Positions 1 to 6,054 are shown, counted from the first letter of the stretch. The stretch: 7,399 nucleotides of DNA from Bacteroidia bacterium (GCA_022402405.1 JAKRSG010000306.1:1-7399); one strand, 5' to 3'. Notes: generated by a model not told the origin, from the letters alone. Numbers and translations are program-made.

Positions 1-153
1 AAACATGATACTTTATCATTCCAAAAAATGTATATAAACACCCAAAATCATATGCGATATCATGAAAAATATTTGGACTTAGAAAAATCAAACGTTGATA
101 TACTTACTTTTGAAAATAGTACCTGGGTAAAGATGATTTTAGATTTAAGATGA
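1..153 (+). CDS. 3' end of an unidentified gene upstream of miaA (partial)
   Basis: Frame 1 is open from the first base of the window to a TGA at 151-153 and encodes the last 50 residues of a protein that begins outside the window. The stop overlaps the miaA ATG (ATGA at 150-153), an arrangement typical of translationally coupled operon genes, so this is very probably a real C-terminus rather than a chance frame. The fragment is rich in charged and aromatic residues (for example YHEKYLDLEK and STWVKMILDL), with no membrane segment and no motif I recognise. An internal ATG at 28 exists, but an ORF starting there would have only 41 codons, so a start upstream of the window is more likely. I assign no function. 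Confidence 0.6.
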   Translation, partial: KHDTLSFQKMYINTQNHMRYHEKYLDLEKSNVDILTFENSTWVKMILDLR

Positions 154-1070
154 GTGAACACGATTGTTTGGTAGTATTGGGTCCGACGGCAAGCGGAAAA
201 ACCAAGCTAGCTGTTGAGTTGGCTGGACAATTAAATGCTGAAATTATAAGCATAGATTCTCGCATGGTATATAAATATATGAATATTGGAACTGGCAAAG
301 ACCTTGACGAATATTTTTATCAAAACAAACCCATTCCTTATCACTTGATAGACATTTGTGAGCCAAATGAAAACTACCATATATACCAATTTCAACTCGA
401 TTTTAAAAAAGCATTTAACTCCCTTAGAAATCAATCTATACTACCCATTTTATGCGGAGGCAGCGGCTTGTACTTGGAGGCAGTAATAAATGATTTTGCC
501 TTTACTGCAGTGCCAGGAAACGAAGAATTAAGACAAAGGCTAGACCCAGAATCATTAGAAAATCTTCACAAAATATTTGATACATATAAGCACCATGCTT
601 TCAAAGAAACAGCGGATTTAGGAAGCAAAAAAAGAGCTATAAGAGCCATAGAAATAGCACATTATTTATCCGAAAATACAAGTTTTGAATTACCTCAACC
701 ACAACCCTTAAAACCATTAATTATTGGATTAAATCCAAAGGTAGAACAACGAAGAGATTCTATTTTAAATAGACTAAGTATCCGCCTAAATCAAGGGCTT
801 GTTGAGGAGGTAGAACACTTATTAAGCATCGGAGTTGGTTCAGACAGATTGATGCAATTTGGCCTAGAATACAAGTTTGTTATGATGTACCTTAACCAAG
901 AAATTAGTTTGGAAGAGATGAAAGAAAAACTTTGTATTGCTATACAACAATTTGCTAAAAGGCAAATGACCTATTTTAGAAAAATGGAAAAATCTGGACT
1001 GCTAATTCATTGGTTTGGAAATCGCGAAGAAGCTTTGGATTGGTTTAATTGTAACGAACTTAAAAAATGA
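150..1070 (+). CDS. miaA: tRNA dimethylallyltransferase (MiaA, MiaA2-like type)
   Basis: MiaA transfers a dimethylallyl group from DMAPP to N6 of A37 in tRNAs that read UNN codons, in the cytoplasm. The 306-residue protein has the P-loop GPTASGKT (residues 11-18), the DSR segment (36-38) followed by NIGTGK, a PYHLIDI block (63-69), GGSGLY (103-108; GGTG in most MiaAs), FGLEYK (237-242) where E. coli has VGYRQ, and the C-terminal FAKRQMTYFRKME block (268-280). The length is normal for the family. GTGKDL, FGLEYK and QFAKRQMT match what I remember of the second MiaA (MiaA2) in Bacteroides-type genomes, so another miaA may lie elsewhere in the genome; that is inference. The ATG at 150 overlaps the preceding stop, and the protein starts 10 residues before the P-loop, as expected. 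The stop overlaps the next gene's ATG. Family assignment is secure; the paralogue class is less so. Confidence 0.95.
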   Translation: MSEHDCLVVLGPTASGKTKLAVELAGQLNAEIISIDSRMVYKYMNIGTGKDLDEYFYQNKPIPYHLIDICEPNENYHIYQFQLDFKKAFNSLRNQSILPILCGGSGLYLEAVINDFAFTAVPGNEELRQRLDPESLENLHKIFDTYKHHAFKETADLGSKKRAIRAIEIAHYLSENTSFELPQPQPLKPLIIGLNPKVEQRRDSILNRLSIRLNQGLVEEVEHLLSIGVGSDRLMQFGLEYKFVMMYLNQEISLEEMKEKLCIAIQQFAKRQMTYFRKMEKSGLLIHWFGNREEALDWFNCNELKK

Positions 1071-1402
1071 ACTCTACTCGTCATACCGAAAATTTGCATA
1101 TTTTACTTTGGTTATTAAAAGATATTTGTTGGATAAAAGGCTGGCAAATAGCTGGCACTTTAGTGTTTTTTCCAACCATAATTTTAGCTATTTATATTTA
1201 TTTAAAAACCATCAAACATCCTTTAAGTAGCTGGGTGAACCTATCTGTTTTAGCTTGGATTTCTGCTAATTCTTGTTGGATGTTTTCGGAGTTTTACGAA
1301 TGGAATTTAGAATGGCTGAGCACTAGTTTTTTTATTTCGGGAATTGTTTTTATTGGTGTTTACCTTTATAAATTAAACGATAGAAAAAAAGCAAAAAGCT
1401 AA
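1067..1402 (+). CDS. Small conserved-looking inner-membrane protein, three predicted helices
   Basis: This 111-residue protein has an amphipathic, tryptophan-rich N-terminus (about residues 9-25) and three hydrophobic segments at about 26-46, 56-75 and 84-102, ending in a basic tail (NDRKKAKS) that is probably cytoplasmic. Polar and aromatic residues lie within or beside helix 2 (the stretch ISANSCWMFSEF), which suggests more than a simple anchor. The start ATG at 1067 overlaps the miaA stop (ATGA), so it is probably translated by coupling to miaA on the same mRNA. The HTENLHILLWLLKD-type N-terminus looks like an uncharacterised Bacteroidota membrane family, but I can attach no function or name. 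A longer overlapping reading frame at 1015-1230 looks like a shadow. Being coding is likely; function is unknown. Confidence 0.75.
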   Translation: MNSTRHTENLHILLWLLKDICWIKGWQIAGTLVFFPTIILAIYIYLKTIKHPLSSWVNLSVLAWISANSCWMFSEFYEWNLEWLSTSFFISGIVFIGVYLYKLNDRKKAKS

Positions 1403-1427
1403 AACATCGTTTTTCATGATTTTTTTT

Positions 1428-1435
1428 TATATTTG
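1428..1435 (+). promoter_or_regulatory. -7 promoter box (TATATTTG) of the T9SS-substrate gene
   Basis: TATATTTG is a perfect match to the Bacteroidota -7 consensus TAnnTTTG and lies 21 nt before the ATG at 1457. A run of nine T's (1420-1428) leads directly into it. No TTG stands 17-23 bp upstream, so the -33 element is weak or absent. The box also overlaps an in-frame TTG at 1433, which argues against that codon as the translation start. Confidence 0.5.
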
Positions 1436-1456
1436 AACTATCGTAATTTAAATGAT

Positions 1457-2185
1457 ATGAAAAAAATTTACTTAAGCCTCTTTAGTTTAGTTCTAAGTTT
1501 TGCCGCCATGGCACAATGTACACCAGATGCATCTGTAACCAAACCAGGTATTTCTCCTTTTAAACTGCCTGATGGAGTAACGGGTCAGCCATACTCACAA
1601 GTAGTAACATTAATGGTTCCGCGCGATTCTAGTATTATGTACCAAGGTAATATGTACAATGTTGTTATAGACTCGGCATCGGTTGTTTCTATAAGTGATT
1701 TACCAACAGGATTTGGATACGAAGCCAACAAAGCTAGCAGAACCTGGAATGGTGGAGAAAGAGGCTGCGCAAGGCTTTTCGGCAATCCAATAGCCAGCAG
1801 TGTGGGAGATTATGTAGTTAAAGTAAAAGTAAGAACTTTCTTTAAAATTGTTGGATTAGCCACTCCATTAGATCAATTAGATTCTAGCACCATCGATTTT
1901 AGAGTAGTTATGGGAAGCTCGCTCAACGAGATTAACCAAGCTCATAAACTAGTTGCTTACCCAAATCCAGCTAAAGAAGAATTAAACATAGAATTGCCTA
2001 TTTATTCTAAACAAACAAGCTTTAGTGTATTTAATTTAATGGGTCAAAATATGAATATTAACTCAGAAATTTCTTCCCAAACAAACGAAGTTAAGTTTAA
2101 TATTAGCAATCTTCCAAGTGGAATTTATATGGTTTACGGTTTAAGCGATAACAAACCTTACCAAGCACGATTTATTAAAGAATAA
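1457..2185 (+). CDS. Small secreted protein with T9SS type A C-terminal sorting domain
   Basis: The 242-residue product starts with a clear signal peptide (KK, a hydrophobic core at about 4-16, cleavage probably after A-M-A at 17-19). The mature domain (about 20-155) contains YSQVVTLMVP near 46-55, PTGFGYEAN near 83-91 and GGERGCARLFGNP near 99-111. It has two cysteines (C21, C104) that could form a disulfide in the periplasm or outside the cell. From about 163 it carries a typical type IX secretion sorting domain: YPNPAKEELNIEL, then GQ, then ISNLPSGIYMVYG, and a short basic end. Such domains route proteins across the outer membrane and are usually cleaved, with attachment to the surface or release. 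The function of the N-terminal domain is unknown. An in-frame TTG at 1433 would add eight residues, but it lies in the promoter box and would spoil the signal peptide, so ATG 1457 is preferred. Confidence 0.88.
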   Translation: MKKIYLSLFSLVLSFAAMAQCTPDASVTKPGISPFKLPDGVTGQPYSQVVTLMVPRDSSIMYQGNMYNVVIDSASVVSISDLPTGFGYEANKASRTWNGGERGCARLFGNPIASSVGDYVVKVKVRTFFKIVGLATPLDQLDSSTIDFRVVMGSSLNEINQAHKLVAYPNPAKEELNIELPIYSKQTSFSVFNLMGQNMNINSEISSQTNEVKFNISNLPSGIYMVYGLSDNKPYQARFIKE

Positions 2186-2194
2186 TGTTAATAC

Positions 2195-2228
2195 TAAATC
2201 ATAGCTCGCATATGCGGGCTATGATTTA
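2195..2228. terminator. Bidirectional hairpin terminator between convergent genes
   Basis: A near-perfect inverted repeat has arms at 2195-2209 and 2214-2228 (TAAATCATAGC, a T opposite G, then CGC), giving a 15-bp stem with one G-T position and the loop ATAT. On the + strand it begins 9 nt after the stop of the T9SS-substrate gene and runs into an AT-rich stretch. On the - strand the copA stop codon TAG (2219-2221) and its last two sense codons are part of the stem. Neither side has a long uninterrupted T tract, so intrinsic termination strength is uncertain, but position and symmetry fit a shared terminator. Confidence 0.75.
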
Positions 2229-4054
2229 TTTACCTTCTTGATTCCTAACAAAAGGGAGTTTCCAATTACAATTACATCACTAAAAGCCATAGACAAAGCC
2301 CCTAACATAGGATGCATATATCCAGCTGCAGCCAAAGGAATACATAAAATATTATAAAAAAACGCCCAAAACAAATTCTGTTTTATCGTTTTATAAGTCT
2401 GCCTGCTAATGATATGTGCTTCGCTTAAGGCAGCAATATCTTCGCGCATCAAAACCACATTAGCAGCCTGAATAGCAATATCACTTCCTTTAACAAAAGA
2501 AACACCCACAGATACCTTACTCAAGGCAGGTGCATCGTTTACACCATCGCCCACCATTACAACCGACTCCTGCTTTTGCCACTCGGTAATTTGCTCCAGT
2601 TTTTCTTGCGGTAACTTTTGAGCATAATACTCTTTAACGCCCAATTCCTTTGATAGACTTTCTACCTTTTTTAAACTATCACCACTTAAAACAACAGAGT
2701 TTAATTCTTGCTTATTAAAATACGAAATAAGCTCTTTTGCACCAGGTTTTATCTCATCTATCAACGAAACACCCGCCACAATTTTGCCGTTTTTACTCAA
2801 TAATAAATCAGAATTACGTTCTGGCGCTTGCAACCATCTGGCTGAACCAAATCTCCAAACATTGCCATGAATATCCTCTGCCTGCATACCTGCCCCCTTC
2901 TCTTCATGCACCTTTTTAAACTCTATAGGAGTATGCTCCCAAGCACTAAACTCACTTACAAAAGCTTTTGCAATTGGGTGCGATGACCTTCTTTCAAGAG
3001 ACACCATAAGGTTTCGTAATTCAGCTTCAGAATTTGGTTCGAACCAAAAATTGGAAAAAGCAAAATGTCCGGTACTTAGCGTCCCTGTTTTGTCGAAAAC
3101 AATCTTTTTGCTTTTGGCAAATTCTTCCAAAACACTTCCACCTTTAATCAAAATGCCTCTTTTAGCCGCTTTACCTATGCCCACCATAATAGCTGTTGGC
3201 GTGGCTAATCCCATGGCACACGGACAAGATATAACCAATACAGCAACCGCTCTTAGCATACTTTGGGCTGAACCAATCTCTAAATAGAAATATGAAAATA
3301 AAAAGGTTGCTAAGGATATTAAAATAACTGCCGGCACAAAAATAGCACTTATTTGATCTCCTAATTTTTGAATGTTAGGCTTATTTGATTGAGCCTTTTT
3401 TACCATTTCGATTATTTGCGACAGTACCGTATCTCGCAATTGTTTGCTAACTGTTATTTGCAAATTTCCATTTAACAAATGGGTTCCACCAATTACATTT
3501 GAACCAATTGTTTTGTGTACAGGTAAACTTTCTCCACTCATTAAACTCTCGTCGCAATCGGCCTCTCCTCCAATTACAACTCCATCTATGGGCACAATAT
3601 CACCTGTATTGATTTGAATTTTATCTCCCTTTTGCAATAGCTTTACTTCTGTTTCTGCATACGAAACAACGCCATCACGTTCAATGATTAATTGAGCAGT
3701 GGCAACCTGTAAATTACTTAAGCTTTGAATGGCATTGGTAGTTTTCTTAACAGAACGTTTCTCTAATACGTTTCCAAATAAAACCAAGGTAATGATGCTA
3801 GCACCTGTTTCGTAGAATAAAAACTTATGAACTTCGTGGGTGCCTTGATAATAAAAAGTACCAAAAACACTGTAAAATAAAGCAGATGCTGCACCTATAA
3901 AAATGAGCACATCCATATTTGGAACTCCAGAGCGAAGGCTATTGATTGCAGATTTACCAAAAAAGTATAATCCTAATGCATAAACCGGAACAGATAAAAT
4001 CAATTGCACAAACGGATTATGCAATGGCGCCCACGACACAAACATGTGCAACAT
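2219..4054 (-). CDS. copA: P1B-type Cu(+)-exporting ATPase, body of CopA (reading frame continues upstream to 4123)
   Basis: This is a copper-exporting P-type ATPase of the inner membrane. Counted from the ATG at 4054 (611 residues) it shows the actuator loop SGES (173-176), the transmembrane metal site CPC (277-279), the phosphorylation site DKTGT (321-325), the P1B-specific HP (359-360), GDGVND (502-507), and YN (567-568) in the following helix, all expected for Cu(I) transport. The last helix reads MAFSD (589-593), with Asp where L. pneumophila CopA has its second Ser. Initiation at 4054 would cut the first helix (MA): codons just upstream in the same frame encode LLASLEHKLIFSLIFTIPL, a normal start of that helix, and this frame stays open to 4123 with no ATG. 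The metal-binding domain is encoded directly upstream in the +1 frame. The true product is therefore probably a frameshift fusion of about 713 residues with one metal-binding domain and eight helices. Otherwise the gene is an ordinary intact ATPase. Confidence 0.93.
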   Translation of the reverse strand: MLHMFVSWAPLHNPFVQLILSVPVYALGLYFFGKSAINSLRSGVPNMDVLIFIGAASALFYSVFGTFYYQGTHEVHKFLFYETGASIITLVLFGNVLEKRSVKKTTNAIQSLSNLQVATAQLIIERDGVVSYAETEVKLLQKGDKIQINTGDIVPIDGVVIGGEADCDESLMSGESLPVHKTIGSNVIGGTHLLNGNLQITVSKQLRDTVLSQIIEMVKKAQSNKPNIQKLGDQISAIFVPAVILISLATFLFSYFYLEIGSAQSMLRAVAVLVISCPCAMGLATPTAIMVGIGKAAKRGILIKGGSVLEEFAKSKKIVFDKTGTLSTGHFAFSNFWFEPNSEAELRNLMVSLERRSSHPIAKAFVSEFSAWEHTPIEFKKVHEEKGAGMQAEDIHGNVWRFGSARWLQAPERNSDLLLSKNGKIVAGVSLIDEIKPGAKELISYFNKQELNSVVLSGDSLKKVESLSKELGVKEYYAQKLPQEKLEQITEWQKQESVVMVGDGVNDAPALSKVSVGVSFVKGSDIAIQAANVVLMREDIAALSEAHIISRQTYKTIKQNLFWAFFYNILCIPLAAAGYMHPMLGALSMAFSDVIVIGNSLLLGIKKVNKS

Positions 4055-4104
4055 GAGCGGTATAGTAAAAATTAGACTAAAGATGAGCTTATGCTCAAGT
4101 GATG

Positions 4105-4122
4105 CTAGGAGTTTTTTTTTTC
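4105..4122 (-). other. A10 slippery tract with immediate stop: candidate -1 frameshift / transcriptional slippage site
   Basis: On the coding (minus) strand the metal-binding-domain frame reads GAA AAA AAA AAC TCC TAG, and the ATPase frame reads CGA AAA AAA AAA CTC CTA, one base back. Ten consecutive A's (4112-4121) thus span the only point where both frames can be joined, 4 nt before the zero-frame TAG. Such tracts permit ribosomal -1 slippage (A AAA AAA) and RNA-polymerase slippage that adds an A. A weak 5-bp hairpin (TGAGC/GCTCA, 4084-4097) starts 14 nt downstream, further away than the usual stimulatory structure. A homopolymer sequencing error would look identical. Confidence 0.6.
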
Positions 4123-4359
4123 GTTGCTAGGCGCTGCATCTGGCACTCGAACCGTATATCCCAAATCCTCTATACTTTCTGTTATCTCAGTTATTGGCTT
4201 TGAACTTACATTTTCAAACCTAACCTCTCCACTAGCAAAATTAACATCTACAGACTGCATGCCTTGTTTTTCTAAACGTTTCTTAACGCCCATAGCACAA
4301 TTAGCGCACGACATTCCCTCTACGATTAATTCTTGAACGGCAGTTTCATTTGATACCAT
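4105..4359 (-). CDS. CopZ-like heavy-metal-associated domain; zero-frame N-terminus of the copA locus
   Basis: The 84-residue product is a single heavy-metal-associated (HMA) ferredoxin-like domain with the Cu(I)-binding motif GMSCANC (15-21; ligands C18 and C21) and the usual DLGYTV end (65-70). A short tail, about residues 71-84, ends in NEKKNS and a TAG. Alone, it is the size of a soluble copper chaperone of the CopZ/Atx1 type. Fused to the ATPase, it would be the single N-terminal metal-binding domain of CopA. The tail is encoded across ten A's (4112-4121); reading one base back there gives EKKKLLAS and continues into the ATPase. The ATG at 4359 must be the start, since the next Met is inside the GMSC motif. 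A perfect -7 box lies only 4 nt upstream, so the message may be leaderless. It could be a true separate chaperone gene, a frameshift-coupled ORF, or a gene broken by an indel. Confidence 0.85.
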   Translation of the reverse strand: MVSNETAVQELIVEGMSCANCAMGVKKRLEKQGMQSVDVNFASGEVRFENVSSKPITEITESIEDLGYTVRVPDAAPSNEKKNS

Positions 4360-4363
4360 GTAG

Positions 4364-4392
4364 CAAATATAACACTAATCTTTATTGGCAAA
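4364..4392 (-). promoter_or_regulatory. Promoter of the copper locus (TTTG and TATATTTG)
   Basis: Read on the minus strand, TTTG (4392-4389) is followed after 17 bp by TATATTTG (4371-4364), a full match to the Bacteroidota -33/-7 pattern (TTG, 17-23 bp, TAnnTTTG). The ATG at 4359 begins only 4 nt after the box, so transcription should start at or almost at the start codon. I see no clear dyad overlapping the promoter that would mark a copper-responsive repressor site. Confidence 0.75.
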
Positions 4393-4485
4393 AATGATTT
4401 ATATTTTAAATAGAAAAATTTGACCAACAAAAACTAATTTGCCATTTATTAAGTTGATTTATTGTATTAACTACATTGAATTTAC

Positions 4486-5247
4486 ATGATACAAAACAAG
4501 AAAAGTATATTGTTCTTAGTGTTAGGCAGTTTTTTTATAGCAAATGCTATTTTAGCAGAATTTATTGGCGTTAAAATATTCTCCCTCGAACAATCTCTTG
4601 GAATTAGGGAGGCAAATTGGAATATTTTAGGTGAGACCCTTTCTTTTAATATGACAGTTGGAGTTATTATTTGGCCTTTAGTATTTATTCTAACCGACAT
4701 TATAAACGAGTATTACGGAAGGAAAGGAGTTCAGTTTTTATCATATCTCGCAGCCATATTAATCGCCTACTCATTTATCATTGTATTTGCAGGCATTAAA
4801 TTACCATCTGCCGAATTTTGGAAAGTACGAGAAACAGAGTCGGGAAGTTTAAATATGCAACTTGCCTATAGCCAAATTTTTGGTCAGGGTTTATGGATTA
4901 TCATTGGCTCATTAGTTGCTTTTTTAATTGGTCAAATAACAGATGTAACCGTATTTCATTACCTCAAAAAGAAAACAGGTGAAAAGAAATTATGGTTGCG
5001 AGCAACAGGATCAACGCTAATTTCGCAGCTAATAGATAGCTTCGTGGTTTTGTTTATTGCCTTTTATCTGGGTGCAGGTTGGGATATAAAGTTGGTATTA
5101 GGAATAGGCCTAGTAAACTACATTTATAAACTAAGTGTGGCATTGCTTTTAACACCTTTATTATATGGCGTTCACCACATCATAGACAGCTATCTTGGTA
5201 AAGAATTAGCAGAATCTATGATGCGGGAAGCCCATCAAGATGCGTAG
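4486..5247 (+). CDS. yhhQ: Queuosine precursor transporter, YhhQ/DUF165 family
   Basis: The 253-residue integral membrane protein belongs to the DUF165/YhhQ family, which imports queuosine precursors (preQ0/preQ1 in E. coli) for modification of the tRNA wobble base. Signature stretches are PLVFILTDIINEYYGRK (64-80), with its conserved acidic residues inside a membrane region, and GSTLISQLIDSFV (175-187) near the later helices. I count about six hydrophobic segments (about 8-28, 55-73, 83-103, 135-152, 176-196, 203-227). The loop at 34-50 and the one at 106-126 vary in this family. The ATG at 4486 gives a normal short N-terminus; a poor -7-like TACATTGA lies 6 nt upstream and no SD is visible. 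It is divergent from the copper locus and its stop is only 3 bp from the stop of the convergent peptidase gene. No other queuosine gene is in view, so whether it serves de novo synthesis or salvage is open. Confidence 0.92.
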   Translation: MIQNKKSILFLVLGSFFIANAILAEFIGVKIFSLEQSLGIREANWNILGETLSFNMTVGVIIWPLVFILTDIINEYYGRKGVQFLSYLAAILIAYSFIIVFAGIKLPSAEFWKVRETESGSLNMQLAYSQIFGQGLWIIIGSLVAFLIGQITDVTVFHYLKKKTGEKKLWLRATGSTLISQLIDSFVVLFIAFYLGAGWDIKLVLGIGLVNYIYKLSVALLLTPLLYGVHHIIDSYLGKELAESMMREAHQDA

Positions 5248-5250
5248 CTA

Positions 5251-6054
5251 TTATCTAGCAGAAGCTGCATTATAATACTGAATAGCCTTTGGCATCCATT
5301 TGTTTAGGTTTGCAATACGCGTGCTCGGACTAGGATGAGTACTCAAAAATTCTGGCGTTTTTCCTCCACCGGCACTCATACGTTGCCAAAATGCAGGCGC
5401 AACTCTAGGGTCGTAACCTGCCATTGCCATAAAATACAAACCCATTTCGTCTGCTTCAGACTCATGCAATCTGCTAAATGGAAGCATTGCACCTACTTGA
5501 GTTCCTATGCCATAAGCTGTAGCAAATAATTGCTGTGTTTCCTGACTTTTATTAGCAACAGCAGCAGATAATGCAACACCACCCAACTGTTGAGCTAAAC
5601 CTTGGCTCATGCGTTCATTACCATGTCGAGCAATGGCATGCGCTATTTCGTGCCCCATAACCACCGCTACACCAGCCTCATCTCTACAAACAGGCATAAT
5701 TCCTGTATAAAAAACTATTTTTCCGCCAGGCATACACCAAGCATTAACCGTTTTATCATCCACTAAGTTAAACTCCCATTTAAAACCTGCTACCCTATCA
5801 CCCATTTTATTGGCTTGTAAATAACTAGTAATTTGCTTCGATAAACGATCTCCACAACGCTTAACCATGGCTACTTCACTTCCACTTGTTACAACCTTAT
5901 TGCTTGATAAAAACTGATTATAACTCGTTAAACTCATACTCATTAATTCGCTTTCGGGTAATAAACCCAATTGTTTTCTGCCAGTTACAGGCACCTTACT
6001 GCACGAACCAAAGAGCATTCCTCCTATCAGCAACATTAAAAAAGACTTCTTCAT
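5251..6054 (-). CDS. M48 family zinc metallopeptidase, periplasmic lipoprotein (LoiP/BepA-like core)
   Basis: The 267-residue protein begins with a lipoprotein signal peptide whose lipobox is FGSC, so Cys18 should be lipidated. It carries the M48 zinc site HEIAH (135-139; two His ligands and catalytic Glu136), with the third ligand expected in the HESEAD segment (197-202), and the STHP motif (238-241). The equivalent His in E. coli BepA is reported to coordinate the zinc and hold the enzyme in a self-inhibited state. There is no TPR domain after the peptidase, so it resembles LoiP/Oma1-type minimal enzymes more than BepA. The likely role is quality control of envelope proteins at the periplasmic face. 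No acidic residues follow Cys18, which argues against surface export; that is inference. The gene starts 10 nt after the stop of the upstream lipoprotein gene and is probably in its operon; its own stop nearly abuts the yhhQ stop. Confidence 0.93.
   Translation of the reverse strand: MKKSFLMLLIGGMLFGSCSKVPVTGRKQLGLLPESELMSMSLTSYNQFLSSNKVVTSGSEVAMVKRCGDRLSKQITSYLQANKMGDRVAGFKWEFNLVDDKTVNAWCMPGGKIVFYTGIMPVCRDEAGVAVVMGHEIAHAIARHGNERMSQGLAQQLGGVALSAAVANKSQETQQLFATAYGIGTQVGAMLPFSRLHESEADEMGLYFMAMAGYDPRVAPAFWQRMSAGGGKTPEFLSTHPSPSTRIANLNKWMPKAIQYYNAASAR

Noticed and set aside
1015..1230. Overlapping 71-codon + strand frame across the end of miaA and the membrane-protein gene.
   Set aside because: It overlaps two better-supported frames, has no family motif, and the ATGA overlap and three clean helices favour the 1067-1402 frame.
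1401..1428. Possible rho-independent terminator after the membrane-protein gene: AAAAC/GTTTT stem followed by T9.
   Set aside because: The stem is only 5 bp with a single G-C pair and a 3-nt loop, and the T run is separated from it by six other bases. The T run is better explained as part of the next promoter region.
1433..1456. TTG start at 1433 for the T9SS-substrate gene, adding eight residues.
   Set aside because: The TTG is inside a perfect TATATTTG promoter box, and the added residues (MNYRNLND) would precede a complete KK-type signal peptide that starts at ATG 1457.
2737..3287. Plus-strand ORFs inside copA.
   Set aside because: They lie opposite a fully conserved ATPase reading frame, contain no recognisable motif and have no start signals; they are antisense shadows.
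4387..4443. GGCAAA (4387-4392) and TTTGCC (4438-4443) as an inverted-repeat operator in the divergent region.
   Set aside because: The half-sites are only 6 bp, 45 bp apart, in AT-rich DNA where such matches are common. Only the first half overlaps a promoter element.
5240..5275. Hairpin terminator between yhhQ and the M48 gene.
   Set aside because: Only 4-bp stems (GCTA/TAGC, GCAG/CTGC) can be formed, and there is no T tract on either strand.
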